From a bacterium (GTDB lineage Bacteria > Actinomycetota > Acidimicrobiia > Spongiisociales > UBA11373), in NCBI GenBank assembly GCA_013202595.1, contig JABMPV010000092.1, positions 1 through 8,080 on the forward strand: 8,080 nt of DNA, written 5' to 3'. Shown here piece after piece: positions 1-6,879 of this stretch; position 1 is the first letter of the stretch; every line of letters starts with the position of its first letter. A program made the position numbers and the translations under genes. The notes under the pieces were generated by a model, which was not told the origin of the DNA, did not search any database, and saw only the letters and a list, made by a program, of their open reading frames with translations.

Positions 1-311
<311 letters not shown>

Positions 312-315
<4 letters not shown>

Positions 316-1010
316 GCGCCTGGGGGGAGGACCTCGCCGCGTGGTGGCTGGAAGAGGTCGAAGGCGACCCGGCATATCGCGACGAGGTGCTTCCTCTGGC
401 CAGCGAAGTCGCCGGTGTGCGCCGGGGTGAGACCTGGCTCGACCTGGGATGCGGTGAAGGCCGGGTGATGCGTGCCTTCGCCGAACTGGACGCAGTGATG
501 CTCGGGTGCGACATGTCACCGACGCTCGCCGCCCATGCCGGCCCCGGCACGGTGGTGGCCCACCTTCCCGATCTGGAATGGGTGAGGAGCGGCAGCATCG
601 ACGGCGCCCTCGCCGTGCTGGTTCTGGAGCACCTGGAGGATCATGAGTTGCTGCTCGAGGCGGCGGCATCGGCGGTGCGGGCCGGTGGACGTCTGGCGAT
701 GGTCCTCAATCACCCTGCGTTCACGGCGCAGGGGTCTGCACCGGTGATCGACGCCGACGATGGCGAGGTCCTGTGGCGGTGGGGTGGCTACCTCGAACCC
801 GGCGTCACCTACGAGCCGGCAGGTGGGCGGACCATGGCGTTCTTCCACAGGCCCGTCGGGGACCTCCTCGAAGCGGCCGCCCGCTCAGGCTGGGCCCTCG
901 ACCGCTTCGTCGAACGAGCACTCGGCACGGCCCGGGCCGAATCAGACCCGCTGCTCGCAGGCCAGACGGAGATCCCGAGGCTGCTCGGCCTCGGGTGGGA
1001 ACGCCACTAG
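312..1010 (+). CDS. Class I SAM-dependent methyltransferase, substrate unknown
   Basis: A 232-residue soluble protein with a Rossmann-type methyltransferase fold. Motif I is LDLGCGEGR at residues 43-51. The acidic residue expected at the end of strand beta-2 is D67, in GCDMS. A motif IV-like segment, SIDGALAVLVLEHLED, lies at about 95-110, followed by an AGGRLAMVLNHP segment resembling the motif around strand beta-5. The second half, rich in W, P and G, is probably the substrate cap. The pattern is that of Methyltransf_11/25-type small-molecule enzymes, but the substrate cannot be read from sequence. The GTG start at 312 shares four bases (GTGA) with the uvrA stop, which suggests translational coupling to uvrA. 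The protein lacks signal peptide or membrane segments. It ends with TAG at 1008-1010. The fold is sure; any role in DNA repair is only suggested by position. Confidence 0.88.
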
Positions 1011-1057
1011 CGCGAGTTCCACCGCAGGTGATCGTTCGCCTGTCCGATCACGTCCCA

Positions 1058-1072
1058 TACACTCGATACCTC
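1058..1072 (+). promoter_or_regulatory. Possible -10 element for a leaderless uvrC transcript
   Basis: TACACT at 1058-1063 fits the TANNNT -10 pattern. It lies 9 bases before the uvrC ATG at 1073, so transcription could start at or within a few bases of the start codon. No Shine-Dalgarno-like sequence precedes that ATG, and no good -35 is visible. Leaderless genes are common in actinobacteria. This is inference from a six-base match. Confidence 0.25.
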
Positions 1073-2908
1073 ATGCAGGACCGTCCCAAGCCATCAGAGA
1101 TCCCCGATCTGCCCGGGGCGTATCTGTTCCGTGATCGACATGGCGAGGTCGTGTACGCGGGCAAGGCCAAGTCGCTGCGAAAGCGGGTCTCGTCGTACTT
1201 CTCCAAGGAGTTGGCGGTGCGGACTGCGGCGATGGTCGACACCGCGGTCACCGTCGAGTGGATCGTCACGGAGAACGAGGTCGAGGCGCTCATGCTGGAG
1301 TACAGCCTCATCCAGAAGCACAGCCCCCGCTTCAACATCCGGCTCAGAGACGACAAGTCCTACCCCTATCTGGCCATCACGCGCAGCGAGCAGTGGCCGC
1401 GGGCCACGGTCATGCGCGGCAAGCGGCGGAGGGGAACGCAGTACTTCGGGCCCTATGCGCACGCTTACGCGATCCGGCAGACCCTCGACCTCCTGCTGCG
1501 CACCTTCCCGGTCCGCACCTGCACCGACAGCAAGTTCAAGCGCCACGCGGCTCAGGGACGGCCGTGCCTGCTGTTCCATATAGAGAGGTGTGCCGGCCCC
1601 TGCGTCGGCGAAGTCGATGTGGCCACCTACACGGAGCACGTCGACGGCCTCGCCAAGTTCCTGTCGGGGGAGGACGATGACATCATCGCCCGCCTGCGGA
1701 GCGGGATGATGGCAGCGTCTGATCGATTGGAGTTCGAGCGTGCCGCCCGGATGCGCGACCAGATCGGATCGATCGAGCGGGCGTTGGAGCGCCAGGAGGT
1801 GGCGACACCGACCCGGCAGGACTTCGACCTGCTCGGAATCGAAGAGGACGACCTCGAAGCGGCGCTCGTAGTGCTGACCGTGCGACACGGTCGGGTGACC
1901 GGCCGCAAGAGCACCATCGTCGACAAGGTCGAGGAGGTCACCACAGCCGGTCTCGTGGGCCGGATGCTCAGCGAGTTGTACGGCGGTGATCGGCCTCCCA
2001 CAGAGGTCCTGGTGCCCGAGTTGCCCGAGGAATCGGAGGTGTGGGAGTCGTGGCTGGCGGCCCGGCGCGAGGCGGCGGTGTCACTCAGGGTGCCTTTGCG
2101 GGGCGCCAAACGCCGCCTCATGGAGACCGCACGCGCCAACGCTCGCGAGGAGTTCGCCCGGCACCGGCTGAGGCGCAGCACCGACCACAACGCCAGGGCT
2201 CAGGCGCTGCGGAGCCTCCAGGACGCACTGGGCCTGCCCGAGGCCCCGCTGCGCATCGAGTGCTACGACATCTCGACGATTCAGGGGTCGCACACGGTCG
2301 CCTCCATGGTCGTCATGGAGGATGGGCTGATCCGCCGCAACCAGTACAGGAGATTTCGGATCAGGGGACTCACGGGCCAGGACGACTTCGCTGCAATGGA
2401 GGAGGTCGTCAGGCGGCGCCTCACGAACTACCTCGCTGAGCGGGAGAAGGCCGTCGAGGATCGGGGAAGGTTTGCGTATCCGCCCTCGCTGCTCCTCGTC
2501 GACGGCGGCGCCGGCCAGGTGTCGCGAGCGGTGAAGGTCGTTGACGAACTGGGCCTCGACATTCCGGTTGCCGGCCTCGCCAAGCGGATGGAAGAGGTCT
2601 ATCTGCCCGGTCAGGGCGAGCCGATCCGCATCCCCAGAAGTGAGCAGGCGCTCTATCTCCTGCAACAGATTCGCGACGAGGCGCACCGGTTCGCAGTGCA
2701 GTACCACAGAACCCTGCGCGGCCGCCGTATGGTTGATTCCGTGCTCGACGAGATCGAAGGCATCGGGCCCGCCCGCAAGCAGGCTCTGGTCCGCCGGTTC
2801 GGATCGATGAAGCGCATGCGTGAGGCGACCGCCGAAGATCTGGCCGAAGTGGTGCCAGAGGCAGTCGCCGCCCGCGTGCACGGGGCGCTCCAGGCGCCGG
2901 GCACATGA
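1073..2908 (+). CDS. uvrC: UvrABC system protein C (excinuclease subunit)
   Basis: A complete 611-residue UvrC, close to the 610 of E. coli. It makes both incisions around a lesion held by UvrB. The GIY-YIG domain (about 11-95) makes the 3' cut and shows GAY at 15-17, VYAG at 27-30, R38 and the metal-binding E76. Four cysteines (C150, C165, C173, C177) match the reported iron-sulfur ligand positions. A UVR domain that contacts UvrB lies at about 200-240 (ASDRLEFERAARMRDQI). The RNase H-like domain for the 5' cut has D399 in CYDIS, D438 in QDDFAAM, D477 in LLLVDGG and H538. The C-terminal tandem helix-hairpin-helix includes IEGIGPARKQAL. The ATG at 1073 was chosen because it gives the usual short lead before LPGAYLF. 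The frame stays open upstream across the methyltransferase gene, and an in-frame GTG at 1028 would add 15 residues that do not look UvrC-like. Confidence 0.98.
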   Translation: MQDRPKPSEIPDLPGAYLFRDRHGEVVYAGKAKSLRKRVSSYFSKELAVRTAAMVDTAVTVEWIVTENEVEALMLEYSLIQKHSPRFNIRLRDDKSYPYLAITRSEQWPRATVMRGKRRRGTQYFGPYAHAYAIRQTLDLLLRTFPVRTCTDSKFKRHAAQGRPCLLFHIERCAGPCVGEVDVATYTEHVDGLAKFLSGEDDDIIARLRSGMMAASDRLEFERAARMRDQIGSIERALERQEVATPTRQDFDLLGIEEDDLEAALVVLTVRHGRVTGRKSTIVDKVEEVTTAGLVGRMLSELYGGDRPPTEVLVPELPEESEVWESWLAARREAAVSLRVPLRGAKRRLMETARANAREEFARHRLRRSTDHNARAQALRSLQDALGLPEAPLRIECYDISTIQGSHTVASMVVMEDGLIRRNQYRRFRIRGLTGQDDFAAMEEVVRRRLTNYLAEREKAVEDRGRFAYPPSLLLVDGGAGQVSRAVKVVDELGLDIPVAGLAKRMEEVYLPGQGEPIRIPRSEQALYLLQQIRDEAHRFAVQYHRTLRGRRMVDSVLDEIEGIGPARKQALVRRFGSMKRMREATAEDLAEVVPEAVAARVHGALQAPGT

Positions 2909-2937
2909 ACCGATTGAATATGCCCGCGTGTACTGCC

Positions 2938-2948
2938 GGGGGAGTGAC
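2938..2948 (+). promoter_or_regulatory. Ribosome binding site of rapZ
   Basis: GGGGGAG at 2938-2944 is a strong Shine-Dalgarno match lying 4 bases before the ATG at 2949. It decides the rapZ start: the same frame is open upstream to an ATG at 2820 inside uvrC, but RapZ similarity begins only after 2949. Confidence 0.75.
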
Positions 2949-3812
2949 ATGACAGATCGACCAGAACTCGTAGTCATCACAGGGATGTCGGGAGCCGGAC
3001 GCTCGCTCGCGTCCAAGGCCCTCGAGGACCTCGGCTTCTTCGTGATGGACAACCTCCCTGCCTCTCTCATCGTCCCCGCCGTCGAGCGGTTCGACCTGCC
3101 ATCGTCGAAGCACAGGCGCCTGGCCGTCGTGGTAGACACACGCGGCGGCCTGGCCTTCGACGAGTTGGAGCAGGTGCTCCTGGCGCTCGACAGGGATGGC
3201 CTCAAGGCGACTCTGTTGTTCCTCGACGCCGATGACCACGTGCTCATGACCAGATATGAGGAGTCGCGCAGACCTCATCCCGTCGAAGCACCGACGCTGT
3301 CGGAGTCGATCGCACTCGAGCGGGATGCTCTCGACGACCTCAAGGGACGAGCGGATGTCCTCATCGACACCTCGACGCTGAGCGTTCATGAGCTGCGCAA
3401 GAGCATCGAGGGCGTATTCATCGGGGATCGACCGGAGCGTCCGCTCCGGGTGGCCGTGACATCCTTCGGCTTCAAGCACGGTGTCCCTCGTGTGGTGGAC
3501 CTCGTTTTCGACGTCCGGTTCCTCCCGAATCCCCACTGGGTGGCCGAGCTTCGCCCGCTCACAGGCCGCGACGCACCGGTACGCGAGTACGTGCTCGGCA
3601 AACCCGACACCCTGGAGTTCCTGGAGCGGACCGGGCAGCTGCTCGATTTCCTGCTTCCCCGCTATGAAGAGGAAGGGAAGTCCTACCTGACCATCGGGAT
3701 CGGCTGCACGGGCGGCAGGCACCGCTCGGTGGCGATCGCCGAGGAGATCGGGCGGCGTCTCGAGGAGCAGACCGTCTCAGTGACCGTGCGCCACAGGGAC
3801 ACCGCCGAATGA
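2949..3812 (+). CDS. rapZ: RapZ/YvcJ family nucleotide-binding protein (RNase adapter homologue)
   Basis: A 287-residue protein of the usual RapZ/YvcJ length. In E. coli, RapZ binds GlcN6P and guides RNase E to the sRNA GlmZ to control glmS. In Gram-positives the family binds and hydrolyses nucleotides, and its target is less clear. The N-terminal kinase-like half begins VVITGMSGAGRS, with the P-loop at residues 12-19. Arg18 replaces the usual P-loop Lys, a change I recall from mycobacterial homologues, so it is probably a lineage trait and not damage. LEDLGFFVMDNLPASL follows, as in the family. The C-terminal domain has SFGFKHG (172-178), DLVFDVRFLPNPHW (184-197) and GCTGGRHRS (252-260), which includes the conserved Cys253 and His258. 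It lies 40 bases after uvrC and overlaps yvcK by four bases. The family identity is firm; an RNase-adapter role in this organism is not shown. Confidence 0.95.
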   Translation: MTDRPELVVITGMSGAGRSLASKALEDLGFFVMDNLPASLIVPAVERFDLPSSKHRRLAVVVDTRGGLAFDELEQVLLALDRDGLKATLLFLDADDHVLMTRYEESRRPHPVEAPTLSESIALERDALDDLKGRADVLIDTSTLSVHELRKSIEGVFIGDRPERPLRVAVTSFGFKHGVPRVVDLVFDVRFLPNPHWVAELRPLTGRDAPVREYVLGKPDTLEFLERTGQLLDFLLPRYEEEGKSYLTIGIGCTGGRHRSVAIAEEIGRRLEEQTVSVTVRHRDTAE

Positions 3813-4780
3813 GCGAGTTCGAGGTCATGGTCGAGCCGCTGCTCGAGGAACTGGAGAGTGAGTTCGAAGGGCTCAGAGTGACCGCGCTCGGCGGGGGCCA
3901 TGGCCTGGCGCAGGGACTCATGGCGATCCTCGACTACGCGGATGTCGTCACGGCGGTGGTGACCGTGGCGGATGACGGGGGGTCGTCCGGCAGGCTCGTT
4001 CCGGGACTGCAGATCCCCCCACCCGGTGATCTGCGGATGGCGCTGCTCGCTCTCAGCCCCACCCCGACGCTCTGGCGCGACCTCCTCGACTACCGATTCT
4101 CCGCGGCGGACGTATCCGGCCATTCGCTCGGCAATCTGATCATTGCGGCACTCACAGAGATGTCGGGGGACTTCGAAGACGCCCTCAACACTGTGGGGCG
4201 CCTGTTGGGTGCCAGAGGAGCGGTGGTGCCGGCAGCCGATCAACCGCTCCAGTTGGAGGCGACCATCGACGGTGCCGTCGTGAGCGGGCAGGCGGCGGTG
4301 GGTGCGGCACGGGGGCGCATGGACGAATTGCGGGTACTGCCTGCGGACGCGAAAGCGCCGAGCGCGGCGATCCGGGCCATCGCCCAGGCGGATCAGGTGG
4401 TCATCGGCCCTGGAAGCCTCTTCACATCTCTCATCGCGTGCCTCAAGGTGCCGGGGATCGCCACGGCTATCAATGAGACCGGGGCGACAGTCGTGTATGT
4501 CAGCAACCTCACCACTCAGGACGGTGAGACCCTCGGGATGGATGCGGCGGATCACCTCGAGGCGCTGATGCTCCACGGAGGCATTCGTGTGCCCGATGTG
4601 GTGGTGGCTCATGACGGTGCCGTCCATGTACCGCTGCCCGTCAGGCCGGTGACCGTCGATCTCGGTCGCATGGCCGAACTCGGCACCTCGGTCGAGGTCA
4701 CCGATATCGCCGACCCGTCCGCAGATTGGCCCCAGCACCATCCCGCCCGGTTGGGAGCAGTCCTACGACGGCTAGCGTGA
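3809..4780 (+). CDS. yvcK: YvcK/GlmR family gluconeogenesis factor (CofD-like fold)
   Basis: A 323-residue cytoplasmic protein of the YvcK (GlmR, 2-phospho-L-lactate transferase-like) family. In Bacillus the family binds UDP-GlcNAc and is needed for growth on gluconeogenic carbon and for normal cell-wall precursor supply. Visible family motifs are VTALGGGHGLAQGL (24-37), AVVTVADDGGSSGRL (about 49-63), PPPGDLRMALLAL, GHSLGNLIIAAL, VVIGPGSLFTSLIACLKVPG and VYVSNLTTQDGET. The GGGHGL form, with His where Firmicutes have Thr, is how I remember actinobacterial members. The first 20 or so residues are acidic and precede the Rossmann strand. The ATG at 3809 overlaps the rapZ stop as ATGA, implying translational coupling; Met7 (3827) is an alternative start. 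whiA normally follows in Gram-positives but is absent here. Confidence 0.95.
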   Translation: MSEFEVMVEPLLEELESEFEGLRVTALGGGHGLAQGLMAILDYADVVTAVVTVADDGGSSGRLVPGLQIPPPGDLRMALLALSPTPTLWRDLLDYRFSAADVSGHSLGNLIIAALTEMSGDFEDALNTVGRLLGARGAVVPAADQPLQLEATIDGAVVSGQAAVGAARGRMDELRVLPADAKAPSAAIRAIAQADQVVIGPGSLFTSLIACLKVPGIATAINETGATVVYVSNLTTQDGETLGMDAADHLEALMLHGGIRVPDVVVAHDGAVHVPLPVRPVTVDLGRMAELGTSVEVTDIADPSADWPQHHPARLGAVLRRLA

Positions 4781-4802
4781 TCAGCGCCGAACCGGAGACA
4801 GG

Positions 4803-5993
4803 ATGACCCAATTCCGAAGGATTACCGATCTCGATGTCGCTGGCAGATCGGTCTTGGTGCGCGCCGACCTCAACGTGCCTCTGGTCGACGGAATGGTCGG
4901 TGACGACTACCGAATCCGTTCGAGCCTGCCGACCATCGAAGCCCTCCTGGCCTGCGGCGCATCCCGGGTCATCGTGTCCAGCCATCTCGGAAGACCGAAG
5001 GGTGTGGACCCTTCATTGTCCATGGCACCGGTGGCCGCCCGCCTGGGTGAACTGGGTGGCTACCCGGTGACAGTCGCGCCGGGGATGGCAGGCCCTGCGA
5101 CCGAAGCGGCGGTTGCCGCAGCCCCGGATGGCTCGGTGATCGTGCTGGAGAACACCCGATTCGAGGCAGGGGAGACGGCCAACGACTCGGGCCTGGCCGA
5201 CGGCCTCGCAGCCCTGGCAGACCTGTTCGTCCTCGACGCCTTCGGAAGCGCCCATCGGGCGCATGCCTCGACCGTCGGGGTCGCCGAGCGCCTTCCCTCT
5301 GCTGCTGGGCTCCTGATGGCTGCGGAGTTGGCGGCCTTCGACCGTCTGCTGAATGACCCGGAGCGCCCCTTCACCGTGCTCCTGGGCGGCGCAAAGGTGT
5401 CCGACAAACTCGGTGTGATGCAGGCCCTCTTGCCGAAGGTGGACGTGATGCTCATCGGAGGGGCTATGTGCTTCACACTGCTCGCGGCAGAGGGATACGA
5501 CATCGGCGACTCCCTCGTCGAGTCCGACATGATCGATGAAGTCCGCGATGTTCTCGACGGCGAGTTCGGCGGGAGGGTGTCACTGCCCCTCGACCTGGTG
5601 GTGGGAGACGACTTCTCGGCGGAAACTGCCCACCAGGTGGTTCCGGCAACCGCGATCCCCGGAGGCACGATCGGATTGGATATCGGCCCCGAGACGCGTG
5701 ACCGGTTCGGGGCTGTCATCCGGGGGGCCGATACGGTGTTCTGGAATGGGCCCATGGGCGTCTTCGAATGGGAGGCGTTCGCAGAAGGCACACTCGCCGT
5801 CGCCCGGTCGGTCGCTGCTTCGACCGGCTACACGGTGGCCGGGGGAGGCGACTCGGTCGCGGCCCTCAGATCATTCGGCATGGAGGATTCGGTCTCGCAC
5901 CTGAGCACGGGTGGAGGCGCAGGTTTGGAACTGTTGGAGTCGGGCACATTGCCCGGCGTTGAAGCACTCGAGAGGTGGACCAATGACGCGTAA
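4803..5993 (+). CDS. pgk: Phosphoglycerate kinase
   Basis: A complete 396-residue enzyme of normal length. It transfers the acyl phosphate of 1,3-bisphosphoglycerate to ADP, giving 3-phosphoglycerate and ATP in cytoplasmic glycolysis; the reaction runs backwards in gluconeogenesis. The N-terminal substrate domain has VLVRADLNVP (17-26), with R20, D22 and N24, and HLGRPKG (61-67). It also has ENTRFEAGE and LDAFGSAHRAHAST. The nucleotide domain has GGAKVSDK (195-202), VFWNGPMGVFE (312-322) and GGGDSVAAL (347-355), then STGGGAGLELLESG near the C-terminus. GGAG at 4794-4797, five bases before the ATG, is a good ribosome binding site. Only 22 bases separate it from yvcK, so co-transcription is likely. 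The gap gene that usually precedes pgk in bacterial operons is not here. The 3' end overlaps tpiA by 11 bases. Confidence 0.98.
   Translation: MTQFRRITDLDVAGRSVLVRADLNVPLVDGMVGDDYRIRSSLPTIEALLACGASRVIVSSHLGRPKGVDPSLSMAPVAARLGELGGYPVTVAPGMAGPATEAAVAAAPDGSVIVLENTRFEAGETANDSGLADGLAALADLFVLDAFGSAHRAHASTVGVAERLPSAAGLLMAAELAAFDRLLNDPERPFTVLLGGAKVSDKLGVMQALLPKVDVMLIGGAMCFTLLAAEGYDIGDSLVESDMIDEVRDVLDGEFGGRVSLPLDLVVGDDFSAETAHQVVPATAIPGGTIGLDIGPETRDRFGAVIRGADTVFWNGPMGVFEWEAFAEGTLAVARSVAASTGYTVAGGGDSVAALRSFGMEDSVSHLSTGGGAGLELLESGTLPGVEALERWTNDA
5970..5982 (+). promoter_or_regulatory. Ribosome binding site of tpiA, inside the pgk 3' end
   Basis: GAGAGGTGG at 5970-5978 lies 4 bases before the ATG at 5983 and within the last codons of pgk. 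It supports 5983 as the tpiA start over an in-frame ATG at 5911, which would add 24 residues unlike any triosephosphate isomerase. Confidence 0.7.
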
Positions 5994-6753
5994 GGACTTG
6001 ATGGCCGGCAACTGGAAGATGAACACCTCCCACCTGGAGGCGATCCAGATGGTCCAGAAGCTCGGTTACAGATTGGATCCGGCCGATTACGACAGGGTCG
6101 AAGTCCTCGTGTGCCCGCCGTTCACTGCGCTCCGGTCGGTGCAGACGGTCATCGAGACCGACTATCTCCCCATCGCTCTCGGTGCCCAGAACTGTCACTG
6201 GGAGGAAGCGGGCGCCTACACGGGCGAGATCTCGCCCACGATGCTCGCCAAACTGGGCGTGTCGTATGTGATCGTGGGCCACTCCGAGCGGCGCCAGATG
6301 TTCGGTGATGACGATGGTGCGGTCGCCAAGAAGCTGAGGGCTGTGCTCGGAGCCGGGATGACGCCGATCCTGGCCCTCGGCGAAACTCTGGATCAGCGCG
6401 AGGCCGCGGTCATCGAGGAGATCATCGGCGGCCAGTTGCACGCCGCTCTCGATGGCCTCGATGCCGAAACGGGCGGCGGTCTCGTCGTCGCCTACGAGCC
6501 CATCTGGGCGATCGGGACGGGCCGGACTGCCTCTGACGAGCAGGCCGCTGAGGCCGTCGGGTTCCTGCGGGGTCTCATTCGCGAATCGTGGGGTGAGGCC
6601 ACCGCCGACTCGACGAGGATCCTCTACGGCGGTTCCATGAACCCGGGCAATGTGGCCGGGCTCATGGCGAAGAGAGACATCGACGGTGGCCTCATCGGGG
6701 GAGCGGCGCTCGACCCGGACAAGTTCGCTGCCATGATCCGCTACTACAAATAG
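5983..6753 (+). CDS. tpiA: Triosephosphate isomerase
   Basis: A complete 256-residue TIM-barrel enzyme that interconverts dihydroxyacetone phosphate and glyceraldehyde 3-phosphate. The substrate-binding N10 and K12 sit in GNWKMN (9-14). The catalytic His is H100 in VGHSERRQMF, and the catalytic Glu is E172 in AYEPIWAIGTG, followed by the flexible loop 6. Phosphate-binding elements YGGSMNPGN and DGGLIGGAAL are near the C-terminus. All expected active-site residues are present and the length is normal. The start lies inside pgk (11-base overlap) behind a clear ribosome binding site, so the two glycolytic genes should be translated together. It ends with TAG at 6751-6753, followed by a hairpin. 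secG, which often follows tpiA in bacteria including actinobacteria, is absent. Confidence 0.98.
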   Translation: MTRKDLMAGNWKMNTSHLEAIQMVQKLGYRLDPADYDRVEVLVCPPFTALRSVQTVIETDYLPIALGAQNCHWEEAGAYTGEISPTMLAKLGVSYVIVGHSERRQMFGDDDGAVAKKLRAVLGAGMTPILALGETLDQREAAVIEEIIGGQLHAALDGLDAETGGGLVVAYEPIWAIGTGRTASDEQAAEAVGFLRGLIRESWGEATADSTRILYGGSMNPGNVAGLMAKRDIDGGLIGGAALDPDKFAAMIRYYK

Positions 6754-6756
6754 CCC

Positions 6757-6784
6757 CCGGAGCGCCCCTCGCTCCCGGAATTTC
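6757..6784 (+). terminator. Weak terminator-like hairpin after tpiA
   Basis: CCGGAGCG (6757-6764) can pair with CGCTCCCGG (6770-6778) across a 5-base loop, leaving one bulged C. Only three T residues follow (6781-6783), so it is a poor match to an intrinsic terminator. Its place four bases after the tpiA stop, before a gene of unrelated function, is what supports it. Confidence 0.45.
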
Positions 6785-6879
6785 GGCACATGGAAGACGT
6801 CCCATCCAGGGGTGGGACTGTTGCACGCAAATCGCTCTAAGGGTGCCGATTGGCGCCGATATCCACTGAGATGCATCTG

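Noticed and set aside
773..1072. An N-terminal extension of UvrC by 100 residues from an ATG at 773
   Set aside because: It would overlap the methyltransferase by more than 200 bases and is Arg/Pro-rich out-of-frame sequence. UvrC similarity starts right after 1073, and the resulting length matches the family.
2914..2934. Possible promoter between uvrC and rapZ (TTGAAT and TGTACT)
   Set aside because: The two boxes are only 9 bases apart, too close for a sigma-70-type promoter; a shared transcript with uvrC is simpler.
2820..2948. An upstream start for rapZ at 2820
   Set aside because: The extra 43 residues lie inside uvrC in another frame, and a strong ribosome binding site precedes the ATG at 2949.
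2421..3722. A 433-codon open frame on the - strand opposite uvrC and rapZ
   Set aside because: It is antisense to two certain genes, with an Arg/Pro/Ala-rich translation and no recognisable motif.
3683..4741. A 352-codon open frame on the - strand opposite yvcK
   Set aside because: It mirrors the yvcK coding frame and has no family features; the + strand protein is unmistakable.
5911..5982. An upstream start for tpiA at 5911
   Set aside because: The added 24 residues are out-of-frame pgk sequence, and triosephosphate isomerases begin just before the NWKMN motif, as they do from 5983.
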